Assembly: GCF_910589745.1 (NCBI RefSeq)
Contig: NZ_OU342399.1
Span: forward strand, 1,054,001 to 1,118,000
Source: Candidatus Arcticimaribacter forsetii
Lineage (GTDB): Bacteria > Bacteroidota > Bacteroidia > Flavobacteriales > Flavobacteriaceae
Direction: 5' to 3'
Length of the DNA: 64,000 nucleotides
Shown here: positions 10,129-18,691 of the stretch, piece by piece
How the letters are laid out: each line of letters opens with the position of its first letter
Numbering within the stretch: the stretch's first letter is position 1
Position numbers and translations under genes: made by a program
Notes under the pieces: model-generated
The model's input: the letters and a program-made list of their open reading frames with translations, nothing else
What the model was told of the DNA's origin: nothing
Databases searched by the model: none

Positions 10129-13026
10129 ATGCGAATTCTTCTGATCTCTCTTTTGAGTTTTTGTTCTGTGTATTCACAAACTACAGATCCTCTTTTATCA
10201 ACTGATTATGAAGCTCAGCAGAAATGGGTAGATAGCGTTTACTCTTCACTTACACTTGATCAGAAAATAGGTCAGTTATTTATGGTTATGGCTTTCTCAG
10301 AGCAAGGAGAGAAACATTTTGATCAGATCTCTATAAATGTAACCGAAAATGAAATTGGAGGGGTTATATTTTCATTGGGAGGACCTTTGGAACAAACAAA
10401 TTGGTTAAACAAATTACAGTCTAAATCAAAAATTCCTTTGTTAATTGGTATGGATGCGGAGTGGGGAGTTGCAATGCGTTTAGACTCTGTTCAGCCTTTT
10501 CCTTGGAACATGACTTTGGGTGCTATTCAAGATAATAAACTCATAGAAGCTGTTGGGGAAAGAATCGGAGAACAGGCAAAACGCCTTGGAATCCATATTA
10601 ATTTCGCTCCCTCTGTTGATATAAATACAAACCCCAAAAATCCGATCATAGGAAATCGTTCTTTTGGTGAAAATAAAGAAAACGTTTCACAAAAAGGAAT
10701 CGCTTTTATGAAGGGAATGCACAAAGCAGGAATTTTATCTTCAGCAAAACATTTTCCAGGACATGGAGATACTTCAACGGATTCTCATTTGGGATTACCC
10801 TCAATTAACTTTGCATCAGATCGAATTGATGAAGTTGAATTGTACCCATTTAAAAAGATAATAAATGCTGGTATTTCATCAGTAATGGTAGCTCACTTAG
10901 ACATTCCCGCTATTGATTCTGGCATACCCTCTTCTTTGTCGTACAAAACGGTTCAGACTTTACTCAAAGATTCATTAGATTTTAAAGGTCTTGTAATTAC
11001 TGATGCATTGAATATGAAAGGAGCTTCGGGAATTAGTCCTAAGTTTGGAATCGATGTTGCTGCTTTTGTGGCAGGTAATGATATCTTATTAATTCCAAAT
11101 GATGTTCGTTTGGCAATTAAAAAAATGAAACGCGCTTTTAAGGCAAAACTCTATACCCCAGCGCGACTAGAAGTTTCAGTAAAGAAAATATTAAAAGCAA
11201 AATATCTTGCAGGTCTAGGGGATTATAAAAGTATCTCAACGGAGAATTTATATTCCGATTTAAATACAAAAGAGGATGATTATCTAATTGCAAAAGCCAT
11301 GCAGAATGCAATTACTGTAGTTAATAACAAAGACAATGTTTTACCATTAGATAAAACAAAAACATATGGATACCTAAGTTTAGGTGATGATGAAGGGACT
11401 TTTTTTAAGAATACATTGATTGGAAATATAAATTTAAAGTCTGTAGATTCCAAAACACAAAACGAACAAATATTAGAGCAGCTAGAACCCTACAAAGAAG
11501 TCATAATTAGTTTTCATAGATCAAACGCTAGTCCCTGGAAAGCATCTAATTTTTCAAAAAAAGAATTAGAATTAATAGCTCTTCTAGCAAAGCAACATAC
11601 TGTTATCTTGAATGTTTTTGTAAAACCTTATGCTCTTTCTCCTATTAAAGAACTGTCCGAAATAGATGCATTAGTAATTGGTTATCAAAATAATAAAGAA
11701 TCTCAAGTTGCGACTGCAGAAATAATATTAGGAAAGAGAAAATCTTCAGGACGTTTACCGGTTTCAATTTCATCTGATTATCCTGTTGGACATGGAATTG
11801 ATCTAAATGGTCCTTCAGAGCTTTCAGAAAGTTCCCCTTTAGAAGTAGGCCTCAATCCCGAAACTTTAAATAATATAGATGCGCTTGCTCAAATTGCAAT
11901 AGATTCCCTTATGACTCCAGGAATGCAAATTTTGGTTGCTCGACATGGAAAGGTAGTTTATAATAAAAGTTTTGGGTATCATACCTATGAAAAGAAACGA
12001 CCCGTTTTAAATACAGATTTATATGATTTAGCCTCTTTAACTAAGATCCTTACAACCTTACCATTAATAATTAATGAGGTAGATCAAGGCACTCTTTCTT
12101 TAGAGACTAAATTAGGAGCTTTAAACCCAAATTGGGCTAAGTCTAACAAATCCGAACTAAAAGTCAAAGATGTACTCTCGCATTACGCTAGATTAACTCC
12201 GTGGATCCCTTTTTACAAAGAAACAATTCAAGAAGGTTCACTTAAACTGAACAGAAAATATTACCGCAAAAGACAAAGCAGAAGATATCCAATTAAAATT
12301 GCGGATAATTATTATGGTAAAAAAAGTTTATCAGAGCTTATATCTACAAAAATATTAGAAAGTAAACTAAGGGATTCTCTTGAATACAAATATTCTGATC
12401 TTCCGTATTTTTTTTTAAAAGATTTTCTTGAAAAAAGATATGGTAAACCTCTTGATATCATAGCAAGAGATTCTATATATAGACCTTTAGGTTTAAAGCG
12501 AACTAGTTTCAATCCCAACGAAAATTTACCCAATCAAACAATCATTCCATCTGAAATAGATACCTACTTTAGAAATCAGGAATTGAAGGGAGAGGTTCAT
12601 GACATGGGGGCTGCAATGCTAGGCGGTGTTGGAGGTCATGCAGGCCTTTTTTCAAATGCTACTGAGGTAGGGATAATTATGCAATTATTTCTAAATAAAG
12701 GAAAATACGGGAATGAAAAATTCTTTGCTTCAGAAACTTTTGATCTTTTCAATAGATGTTTATATTGTGAAAAAGGGAATAGAAGCGGAGTAGGTTTTGA
12801 TAAACCACAATTGTCTGGAAGAGGATCTACTTGTGGTTGTGTTCCAAAATCAAGTTTTGGTCACTCTGGTTTTACAGGAACTTATGCTTGGGCCGATCCT
12901 GAAAATGAATTGATCTATGTTTTTTTATCCAATAGAACATATCCGACAATGAATAATAACTTATTGTCAAAACATGATATCAGAACCCGAATTCAACAGT
13001 ACATTTACGATTCAATAATTAATTAA
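10129..13026 (+). CDS. GH3 beta-N-acetylglucosaminidase fused to serine beta-lactamase-like hydrolase
   Basis: A 965-residue secreted fusion. After a signal peptide comes a NagZ-like GH3 domain (about 25-370) with the KHFPGHGDTSTDSH general-acid loop at about 207 and the nucleophile loop ITDALNMKGA at about 290. A GH3 C-terminal domain follows (about 390-560). The C-terminal third (about 575-960) is a class C beta-lactamase/PBP4-like hydrolase with S636-L-T-K639, Y755-S-D and H912-S-G. GH3 removes GlcNAc from peptidoglycan fragments and the serine hydrolase may act on the attached peptide or amide. The fusion recurs in Bacteroidota; the serine-hydrolase substrate is unknown. Confidence 0.9.
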   Translation: MRILLISLLSFCSVYSQTTDPLLSTDYEAQQKWVDSVYSSLTLDQKIGQLFMVMAFSEQGEKHFDQISINVTENEIGGVIFSLGGPLEQTNWLNKLQSKSKIPLLIGMDAEWGVAMRLDSVQPFPWNMTLGAIQDNKLIEAVGERIGEQAKRLGIHINFAPSVDINTNPKNPIIGNRSFGENKENVSQKGIAFMKGMHKAGILSSAKHFPGHGDTSTDSHLGLPSINFASDRIDEVELYPFKKIINAGISSVMVAHLDIPAIDSGIPSSLSYKTVQTLLKDSLDFKGLVITDALNMKGASGISPKFGIDVAAFVAGNDILLIPNDVRLAIKKMKRAFKAKLYTPARLEVSVKKILKAKYLAGLGDYKSISTENLYSDLNTKEDDYLIAKAMQNAITVVNNKDNVLPLDKTKTYGYLSLGDDEGTFFKNTLIGNINLKSVDSKTQNEQILEQLEPYKEVIISFHRSNASPWKASNFSKKELELIALLAKQHTVILNVFVKPYALSPIKELSEIDALVIGYQNNKESQVATAEIILGKRKSSGRLPVSISSDYPVGHGIDLNGPSELSESSPLEVGLNPETLNNIDALAQIAIDSLMTPGMQILVARHGKVVYNKSFGYHTYEKKRPVLNTDLYDLASLTKILTTLPLIINEVDQGTLSLETKLGALNPNWAKSNKSELKVKDVLSHYARLTPWIPFYKETIQEGSLKLNRKYYRKRQSRRYPIKIADNYYGKKSLSELISTKILESKLRDSLEYKYSDLPYFFLKDFLEKRYGKPLDIIARDSIYRPLGLKRTSFNPNENLPNQTIIPSEIDTYFRNQELKGEVHDMGAAMLGGVGGHAGLFSNATEVGIIMQLFLNKGKYGNEKFFASETFDLFNRCLYCEKGNRSGVGFDKPQLSGRGSTCGCVPKSSFGHSGFTGTYAWADPENELIYVFLSNRTYPTMNNNLLSKHDIRTRIQQYIYDSIIN

Positions 13027-13037
13027 AATAAATACAT

Positions 13038-14165
13038 TTGAAAATAGCAATTGTTTGTTATCCTACATTTGGAGGTAGTGGAGTTGTCGCTACAGAACTT
13101 GGTTTGGCATTAGCTAAACAAGGTCACGAAATTCATTTCATAACCTACAAACAGCCTGTGCGTTTAGAAGCTTTGAGTGAAAACCTGTATTTTCATGAAG
13201 TAAATGTTCCTGATTACCCACTGTTTCAATTTCAACCCTATGAACTCGCTTTGTCTAGTAAGTTAGTAGATATGGTTAAGCTCCATGGAATTGAAGTACT
13301 TCATGTGCATTATGCAATTCCTCATGCTTATGCTGCGTATATGGCAAAAAAAATGTTAGCAGATCAGGGGATTAAATTACCTATTGTAACTACACTTCAC
13401 GGAACCGATATTACTTTAGTCGGAAGTCACCCTTTTTATAAATCTGCTGTAGAATTTAGCATCAATCATTCCGACTGTGTAACTTCAGTATCCGAAAGTT
13501 TAAAGAATGACACCATAGATTTATTCAACATAAAAAAATACATAAATGTAATTCCAAATTTTGTTGATTTCACGAAACATTCCAATCATAGAGAAGAGTG
13601 TGATAGAGATTTAATTGCTTTACCACACGAACGGATAGTTTCTCATGTTAGTAATTTTAGAGGTGTAAAAAGGATTTTAGATGTTGTTAAAACCTTTGAA
13701 AAAATAGTAAATAATCTCCCAGCCAAGCTCATCATGGTTGGAGAAGGTCCTGAAAAAGAAGTAGCGATGGAGTATTGCGAAGAACATGGTTTTTCTGAAC
13801 ATGTAAAATTTTTAGGAAAAAGTAATCAGGTCTTCGAAGTGCTTTGTTACTCGGATTTGTTTTTACTACCTTCAGAAACAGAAAGTTTTGGACTTGCTGC
13901 ATTAGAAGCAATGATGATGAGAGTTCCTGTAATATCATCAAATACAGGAGGTCTTCCTGAGGTTAATGTAGCGGGTAAAACAGGATATTTACTAGAGGTT
14001 GGTGATGTTGAGGGGATGGCGGAAAAAAGTCTAAAACTTCTAAAAGACGATGTTCTTTTAGAGGAGTTTAAGACCAATGCACAACTGGAAGCTAGGAAAT
14101 TTGATCTCACTAAAATTATAGGTCAATACATTGAAGTATATCAAGAAGCCTTGAAATCTATATAA
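13038..14165 (+). CDS. bshA: N-acetyl-alpha-D-glucosaminyl L-malate synthase (bacillithiol biosynthesis)
   Basis: A GT4 glycosyltransferase of 375 residues that joins UDP-GlcNAc to L-malate, the first step of bacillithiol synthesis. The N-terminus KIAIVCYPTFGGSGVVATELG and the HGTDITLVGSHPFYK segment are diagnostic for BshA. The C-terminal half has the GT4 nucleotide-sugar motif ETESFGLAALEAMMMRVPVISSNTGGLPE. The start is TTG at 13038, since no ATG lies upstream of the conserved first strand. It is 11 bases after the GH3 fusion gene and ends one base before the convergent penicillin acylase gene. Confidence 0.95.
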   Translation: MKIAIVCYPTFGGSGVVATELGLALAKQGHEIHFITYKQPVRLEALSENLYFHEVNVPDYPLFQFQPYELALSSKLVDMVKLHGIEVLHVHYAIPHAYAAYMAKKMLADQGIKLPIVTTLHGTDITLVGSHPFYKSAVEFSINHSDCVTSVSESLKNDTIDLFNIKKYINVIPNFVDFTKHSNHREECDRDLIALPHERIVSHVSNFRGVKRILDVVKTFEKIVNNLPAKLIMVGEGPEKEVAMEYCEEHGFSEHVKFLGKSNQVFEVLCYSDLFLLPSETESFGLAALEAMMMRVPVISSNTGGLPEVNVAGKTGYLLEVGDVEGMAEKSLKLLKDDVLLEEFKTNAQLEARKFDLTKIIGQYIEVYQEALKSI

Positions 14166-16235
14166 TTATTTAGGATTATAAATACGTTTGGCATTTTTAT
14201 ATGCATCCTCTTTATTCAAAGACATTTTCTTCGTTTCAAATTTAGAATACATTTCCATTTGATCTCCATAATGAGGGGAATCAGGGTGATCAGAACTCCC
14301 ATAAGATATTGAAGATTCAATCTGTGTACCTTCTGGAGTAAACCGAACTAATTCAATGTAGGATTCTCCACTTTCAACCTTAATTTTTCCATCTTTATGT
14401 TGAACTGAATTCATTGAGGTCAATACATCAGGTAAACCGAAAATCGGAATTTCTTTATCTCCTCTTACAAGCTTTTGATAATCCCCAAGTGTTATATCTG
14501 TTGTATTGAAATGTTTAAGCATATAATTTTTAGAGTCTCTTAACGCTTGTATTAAAAATGTTCTTGGGAAAATTTTTGGTGCAGGAAGTTTATAATAGTA
14601 TTTGTAGAGCCTGTAATAAAGAACGGCAAATACTCCAGCTCCTTCTGAGGATGCATCTGTTTTTCGATCCCAATCTTGTATTTTTTTAATTAATGATTTA
14701 ATGTCTGGATATTGATCAGCCTTAATATCAAATAAGGCGTTAATATTCATCCATGAAAAATTCATTATTTCTGGATACTTTCTGTCGTACTTAATTCTTT
14801 TAAAATCCTCATAAGAAACTTTATCCTCTGCATCAATAAGTTCTTTTAATCGAATGGATCTATTATTGTCATAACGTTCAAAACCCATATCAAGTGAAAA
14901 ATCATCTCCTTTTGGGTTATTTGCTTCATCAGTAGACTTAAAAGGGGAGTGGTTGGTATTGTAAAAATACCCTGATTTTGGTTGAATTACTTGCGGAAGT
15001 TCCTCTAAAGAATAAGTAGAAGTCCACAATGTTTTCATCGTATTTCCAGGGACAACTTCTTTCCAGTTGTATCCGGGTGCTCTTTTAGGTATTAGACCGT
15101 TTGAAATATAAAATATAGTATCATTTTTGTCTGCATATCCAATGTTATATCCCGGTAAAGCCTCCATTTTTAAAACATCATAAAATTCTTTAAAAGACTT
15201 TGTTTTATTCATTCTCCACCATTGTTCTAAACCTCTTACTTCTTCAAGAGCGGGGGTTCTAACGGAAAAATAGCCCGTTTTATTTTTCAAGGTAGGTCCA
15301 TAAATACTTCTGTAATACTTTTTAAAAACCTTAAAAGGTATCCCTAGAATTTTCATGGAAAGTTTTGCTTTAAATGATTCTAATAGATGTTCTTTTCCAT
15401 CAACCAAATAAACATTTTTCTTTGACGGATGCATTTCCAATTCGAAAACATCTGTTTTATCGGGCTGATTTACAGTGTGTGCCCATCCCAAATATTCATT
15501 AGCTCCAATCAAAACACTTGGACTTCCAGCAAAAAGAGCTCCAATTATATTTGTTCCTTCTTCACTACATAAATGAGCCTCATACCAAGAAACAGGACCA
15601 TCCAGCGGCTGATGTGTGTTTATAGCTAAATAGGTGTTTCCATCGGTGGTTTTAGAACTATTGAAGGCAAATGTATTAGATCCTTTAGTTTCTTCTTTAG
15701 AGGGTACATATTTAAGATCATTACTTATAATCTTAGAAACCCAATAGTCTCCTTTTGAAGAAATAAAAAGTTGAAGCTGGGCGTAGCGCATCATTCTTTT
15801 TGGAGTAACTGGGAACAACTCATCTGAAAGAACTTCTTCCGGGTACGTTGCTGCATACTGATTCATACCAGCAGCATATCCTTCAAGTATTTTTTTATAT
15901 TCAGGGCTTGTTTTTGTTTCATAATCACGCTCTACTAATTCTTCTGAGCGGATGAATTGAGCTAGAAAATCAGCTGGAATTCCTTTCTTTCCTATATGAG
16001 CACTAAGCATATTGTTTCCGGCCAAATAAGATTGTTGAATGGTTTTGAAATCATCTTCCGCATGAGCCCATGCTAGACCATAAGCAACTTCAGCATCTGT
16101 TTTAGCGAATATATGAGGCACACCATATTCATCTCGAATAATATCAATTTCTTTTGGATTTATTTGAGAATAAACAGTGGTACAGATTGTTAGAAGTACT
16201 GATAAGAGGAGTGAAGAGAATTGGTTTTTTATCAT
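14166..16235 (-). CDS. penicillin acylase family N-terminal-nucleophile hydrolase
   Basis: A 689-residue periplasmic Ntn hydrolase. Features are a signal peptide (1-24), an alpha-subunit region with IRDEYGVPHIFAKTDAEVAYGLAWAHAEDDF, and the self-cleavage site before Ser186 in KGSNTFAFNSSKT. The beta-subunit follows with NTHQPLDGPVSWYEAHL and EYLGWAHTVNQPDKTDVFE. Such enzymes hydrolyse amides, including acyl-homoserine lactones, beta-lactam side chains or aculeacin; the substrate cannot be told from sequence. It is convergent with bshA and has its own upstream region of about 300 bases. Confidence 0.92.
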   Translation of the reverse strand: MIKNQFSSLLLSVLLTICTTVYSQINPKEIDIIRDEYGVPHIFAKTDAEVAYGLAWAHAEDDFKTIQQSYLAGNNMLSAHIGKKGIPADFLAQFIRSEELVERDYETKTSPEYKKILEGYAAGMNQYAATYPEEVLSDELFPVTPKRMMRYAQLQLFISSKGDYWVSKIISNDLKYVPSKEETKGSNTFAFNSSKTTDGNTYLAINTHQPLDGPVSWYEAHLCSEEGTNIIGALFAGSPSVLIGANEYLGWAHTVNQPDKTDVFELEMHPSKKNVYLVDGKEHLLESFKAKLSMKILGIPFKVFKKYYRSIYGPTLKNKTGYFSVRTPALEEVRGLEQWWRMNKTKSFKEFYDVLKMEALPGYNIGYADKNDTIFYISNGLIPKRAPGYNWKEVVPGNTMKTLWTSTYSLEELPQVIQPKSGYFYNTNHSPFKSTDEANNPKGDDFSLDMGFERYDNNRSIRLKELIDAEDKVSYEDFKRIKYDRKYPEIMNFSWMNINALFDIKADQYPDIKSLIKKIQDWDRKTDASSEGAGVFAVLYYRLYKYYYKLPAPKIFPRTFLIQALRDSKNYMLKHFNTTDITLGDYQKLVRGDKEIPIFGLPDVLTSMNSVQHKDGKIKVESGESYIELVRFTPEGTQIESSISYGSSDHPDSPHYGDQMEMYSKFETKKMSLNKEDAYKNAKRIYNPK

Positions 16236-16542
16236 TTTTAATTAATGCAAATACTTAGTTCTTATTTACAGATTTCTAAAGTTAATGATTTTAAGATTTT
16301 AACATGGTTCTGAGAGGATAATTGTTTGGTTAAAATCTATTTATACAGTTAAAAATACAATTATTTAAAACCTTCCAATTTATCTGTAAATATTTGATTA
16401 TGATAATGTTATATAGTTTTATTCATTATATATATTAACACCATAATATCCTTTTCGTTAAAGTATTCATTCATTTTTATTTTAAAGCTATTCCATATGG
16501 ATTTATAACACATATATTTTAACAAAATAAAAATCAAATCAC
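16236..16542. other. 307-base intergenic region between divergent acylase and SusC-like genes
   Basis: Very AT-rich and without a plausible ORF. It holds a perfect 9-base inverted repeat, GATTTTAAC at 16295-16303 and GTTAAAATC at 16329-16337, with a 25-base spacer. No exact TAnnTTTG promoter was found for either gene. The region presumably carries both promoters. Confidence 0.5.
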
Positions 16543-17301
16543 ATGAAAAAAACACCTACAATTCTTACAATGATTCTACTTTTCTGTAGTTTATTGTTAC
16601 ATGCTCAACAATCTATTACTGGATTAATAATGGATTCTAATGGGACACCTATTCCAGGTGCTACCATAATTATTTCCGGAACTTCTCAGGGTGCAACCTC
16701 AGATTTTGACGGAAATTTTACAATTAGCGCAGACGGACAAGCTAGTTTAGAGTTTTCAAGTATTGGTTTTGAATCACAAACGATTGCAATAAATGGCCAA
16801 GATAATCTTACAATTATTCTTGAAGATTCAGTTAGTCAATTGGATGAAATTATTGTTACTGGTTATGGAACTCAAACTCGTGGTAAATTGACAGGGGCTG
16901 TTGCCTCGGTAGATGTTTCAGATGCAGTTAAGCTACCTGTTGTTAATGCAGCTGAAATTTTACAAGGAAGAGTTTCTGGAGTTACCATAGTTACCAATGG
17001 GGAACCAGGATCAGCTCCAAAGGTTCGTGTTCGTGGTTATGGGACTCCAAACAATAATGACCCTCTATATATCATTGATGGGGTTCAAACTAGAGATGCT
17101 TTTGTTTTAAATAGTATAAATCCTTCAGATATTGATCAAATTAATGTTCTTAAGGATGGTGCAGCAGCTATTTATGGATCTCGAGCTTCTAATGGTGTAA
17201 TCATTATTACCACTAAAAGTGGTAAAGGCTTGAGCGGATCAAAAGTCTCTTTAGAAATTTCAACAGGAATGTCTACTGCAAGTAATCTTCCGAGCTTTTA
17301 G
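16543..17301 (+). pseudogene. SusC/RagA-type TonB-dependent receptor, N-terminal remnant
   Basis: Only 252 codons remain of a receptor family that is normally about 1000 residues. Present are the signal peptide (MKKTPTILTMILLFCSLLLHAQ), the CarboxypepD_reg-like domain (about 24-100), the TonB box region EIIVTGYGTQTRGKLTGAV and most of the plug (QGRVSGV, VRVRGYG, LYIIDGVQTRD, ILKDGAAAIYGSRASNGVIIITTKSG). The frame then runs into sequence that is the 5' part of nagB on the opposite strand. No barrel sequence and no SusD partner are present. A deletion that removed the 3' halves of two convergent genes explains this; an assembly misjoin is the alternative. Confidence 0.85.
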
Positions 17302-17583
17302 GCCAAAATATTCATCTAAATTAAATGATACAACCTTTTTAAAACTTAATCCTTCTTCTTTGTGTAGACGAACAAGTTCTTTATAAACACCGATTGGAGA
17401 TGAACCTGTTGCAAGCCCTAGGACAAAGTTCTCGGATTTACAGTTTTTAATTCCATCGGAAATTTCCATTGCAACAAGAGCGTCTGCTTCAGTTGCATTC
17501 TTAAAAGTTATGTTGTGTATTTTTTCGAAACGGGTTATTTCATTTCTTCCTGGAAGTTGAAATTTTAAGTCATTTTGATTCAT
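17260..17583 (-). pseudogene. nagB: glucosamine-6-phosphate deaminase, N-terminal remnant
   Basis: The first 95 or so residues match the long Bacteroidota form of Nag[37 protein letters not shown] and [14 protein letters not shown]. Immediately after FGL (about 17299) the frame enters SusC coding sequence and ends within it at 17260. The long form is about 640 residues, so more than four fifths of the gene are gone, including the catalytic Asp/His region. NagB converts GlcN6P to Fru6P; this copy cannot. The breakpoint lies between about 17285 and 17300. Confidence 0.82.
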
Positions 17584-17619
17584 AAGATTTGGGTATCTTT
17601 GAGTTAAAGTATTTTATTT

Positions 17620-17709
17620 TCAATAATATAGGGTCAAGAATAATTTATAAGCTAAATAAACAAATGTAATTGACCAGATCCACCATCGGTTTTTAATATA
17701 CCATTCCAT
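17620..17709 (-). CDS. possible 29-residue membrane peptide
   Basis: A short ORF, MEWYIKNRWWIWSITFVYLAY-KLFLTLYY (29 codons plus TGA), with a basic, Trp-rich start and one hydrophobic helix. It lies upstream of the nagB remnant on the same strand. The composition looks like a real single-pass micropeptide, and similar peptides occur in flavobacteria by recollection, but the evidence is only composition and position. Confidence 0.35.
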   Translation of the reverse strand: MEWYIKNRWWIWSITFVYLAYKLFLTLYY

Positions 17710-17745
17710 ATTTTTTTCTTTAAGATACACTTTTATTAAATATTC

Positions 17746-17776
17746 TAAAAAAAAAAAGACCCTTTTTCGGGTCTTT
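17746..17776 (-). terminator. intrinsic terminator after the zinc-ribbon gene
   Basis: Perfect 8-base stem AAAGACCC (17755-17762) and GGGTCTTT (17769-17776) with a 6-base loop. On the minus strand it is followed by an uninterrupted T-run formed by the A-tract at 17747-17754. It lies 18 bases past the stop of the gene at 17794-17985 and also separates it from the peptide and nagB remnant. Confidence 0.85.
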
Positions 17777-17793
17777 GATTTATAAAAGTACAG

Positions 17794-17985
17794 CTATATC
17801 GAACAACTCATATCAGCCCCACAACATTGTGGAGATTTTATTTTGCCTTCGCATTTAGGACATTTTGAAATTTGTACAGAACTACCATCTTCTAGTTGAA
17901 GAGTTCCGTTTACAAGCGGTTCGTTACATGTTGCGCAACTTGCATTTACTGCCATTCCGCATTTATCACATTTATATGTTTCCAT
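17794..17985 (-). CDS. small zinc-ribbon-like protein
   Basis: A 63-residue protein with four cysteine pairs: CDKC at 5-8, CATC at 17-20, CPKC and a final CC...CS. The spacing suggests one or two zinc ribbons. There is no signal peptide or membrane helix. Conserved small proteins like this are found in flavobacteria as hypothetical proteins. It is preceded on the same strand by a 27-residue membrane peptide and followed by a strong terminator, so it is a complete small transcription unit. Function not recognised. Confidence 0.75.
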   Translation of the reverse strand: METYKCDKCGMAVNASCATCNEPLVNGTLQLEDGSSVQISKCPKCEGKIKSPQCCGADMSCSI

Positions 17986-18020
17986 AATTTATTTTTTAGG
18001 TTTAAATCCTTTAAGTTTAT

Positions 18021-18104
18021 TTATATGCGCTCTTTAATTTCAATGGCAATTAACATTGCAATACAAAATAAAAAAGTAACAACTACTATTCCACCAACTC
18101 CCAT
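18021..18104 (-). CDS. possible 27-residue membrane peptide
   Basis: Short ORF MGVGGIVVVTFLFCIAMLIA-IEIKERI ending in TAA, 35 bases upstream of the zinc-ribbon start on the same strand. It is a single hydrophobic helix with a charged C-terminus, the form of a bona fide small membrane protein. Too short for standard gene finders; supported by composition and operon-like position only. Confidence 0.4.
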   Translation of the reverse strand: MGVGGIVVVTFLFCIAMLIAIEIKERI

Positions 18105-18286
18105 AATTATATTTATTTAATTTAAACAAATATAATAAAGTGGATTATTATTTCATTAGAACTTTTAAAAGAAAAAATAAACTAAAATTTAGGAGTAAAT
18201 ATGTTCTGACACTTGATGCTTTAATCTAAAAAAGTAAAATTTTATTAAAAAACAGAATGTACCACTTAAAATCAACTAAGTTTTAA

Positions 18287-18448
18287 TCAATATTTCCAAG
18301 TACCTCCATATCGGTAGTTGTCATTTTCCTTTTTAACTTCTAAAGAACAATCTTTACACAGAAAAACCCATTTTTTTTCAGAGGTATATTGTACTCGGTA
18401 CATGATGGTATATTCTTTCTTACACTTCTCACACTCTTTTCTTCTCAT
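18287..18448 (-). CDS. small conserved zinc-finger protein (53 aa)
   Basis: Starts MRRKECEKCKKEYTIMYRVQ, continues with WVFLCKDCSLEVKKEN and ends NYRYGGTWKY. Two CxxC pairs (C6/C9 and C31/C34) form a probable zinc knuckle. The C-terminal YRYGGTWK motif recurs in a small protein family that I recall from marine bacteria, annotated only as hypothetical. The start is ATG at 18448 and the stop TGA at 18287. It was missed by length-based ORF calling, and a shadow ORF exists on the other strand. Confidence 0.8.
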   Translation of the reverse strand: MRRKECEKCKKEYTIMYRVQYTSEKKWVFLCKDCSLEVKKENDNYRYGGTWKY

Positions 18449-18658
18449 CTTTATACCCTTTATTTTAGACGAATTTAACCATATGTTTCAAACAGACACT
18501 ATTTTTATATTTTTTTTACCATTTTTTTTTAAATAATGAGATAAATATTAGAGTAGAGTTAAATTTTATACTTTTAATTTCCTAGTGTTCACGTGTTTTA
18601 AGTTCATATTTTGTCAGTAATTTTTTTTAATTAATTATTTATTATATTATTTAAAAAG

Positions 18659-18666
18659 TATTTTTG
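18659..18666 (+). promoter_or_regulatory. candidate -7 element of the giant surface protein gene
   Basis: TATTTTTG matches TAnnTTTG and ends 25 bases before the ATG at 18692. The stretch 18449-18691 is extremely AT-rich, has no ORF, and offers no clear -33 TTTG at the right distance. Confidence 0.35.
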
Positions 18667-18691
18667 TACTAATTAATTTAATACTCGTTTC

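Noticed and set aside
17594-17601. TATCTTTG promoter-like element on the plus strand
   Set aside because: No plus-strand gene follows it within a sensible distance; the nearby genes are all on the minus strand.
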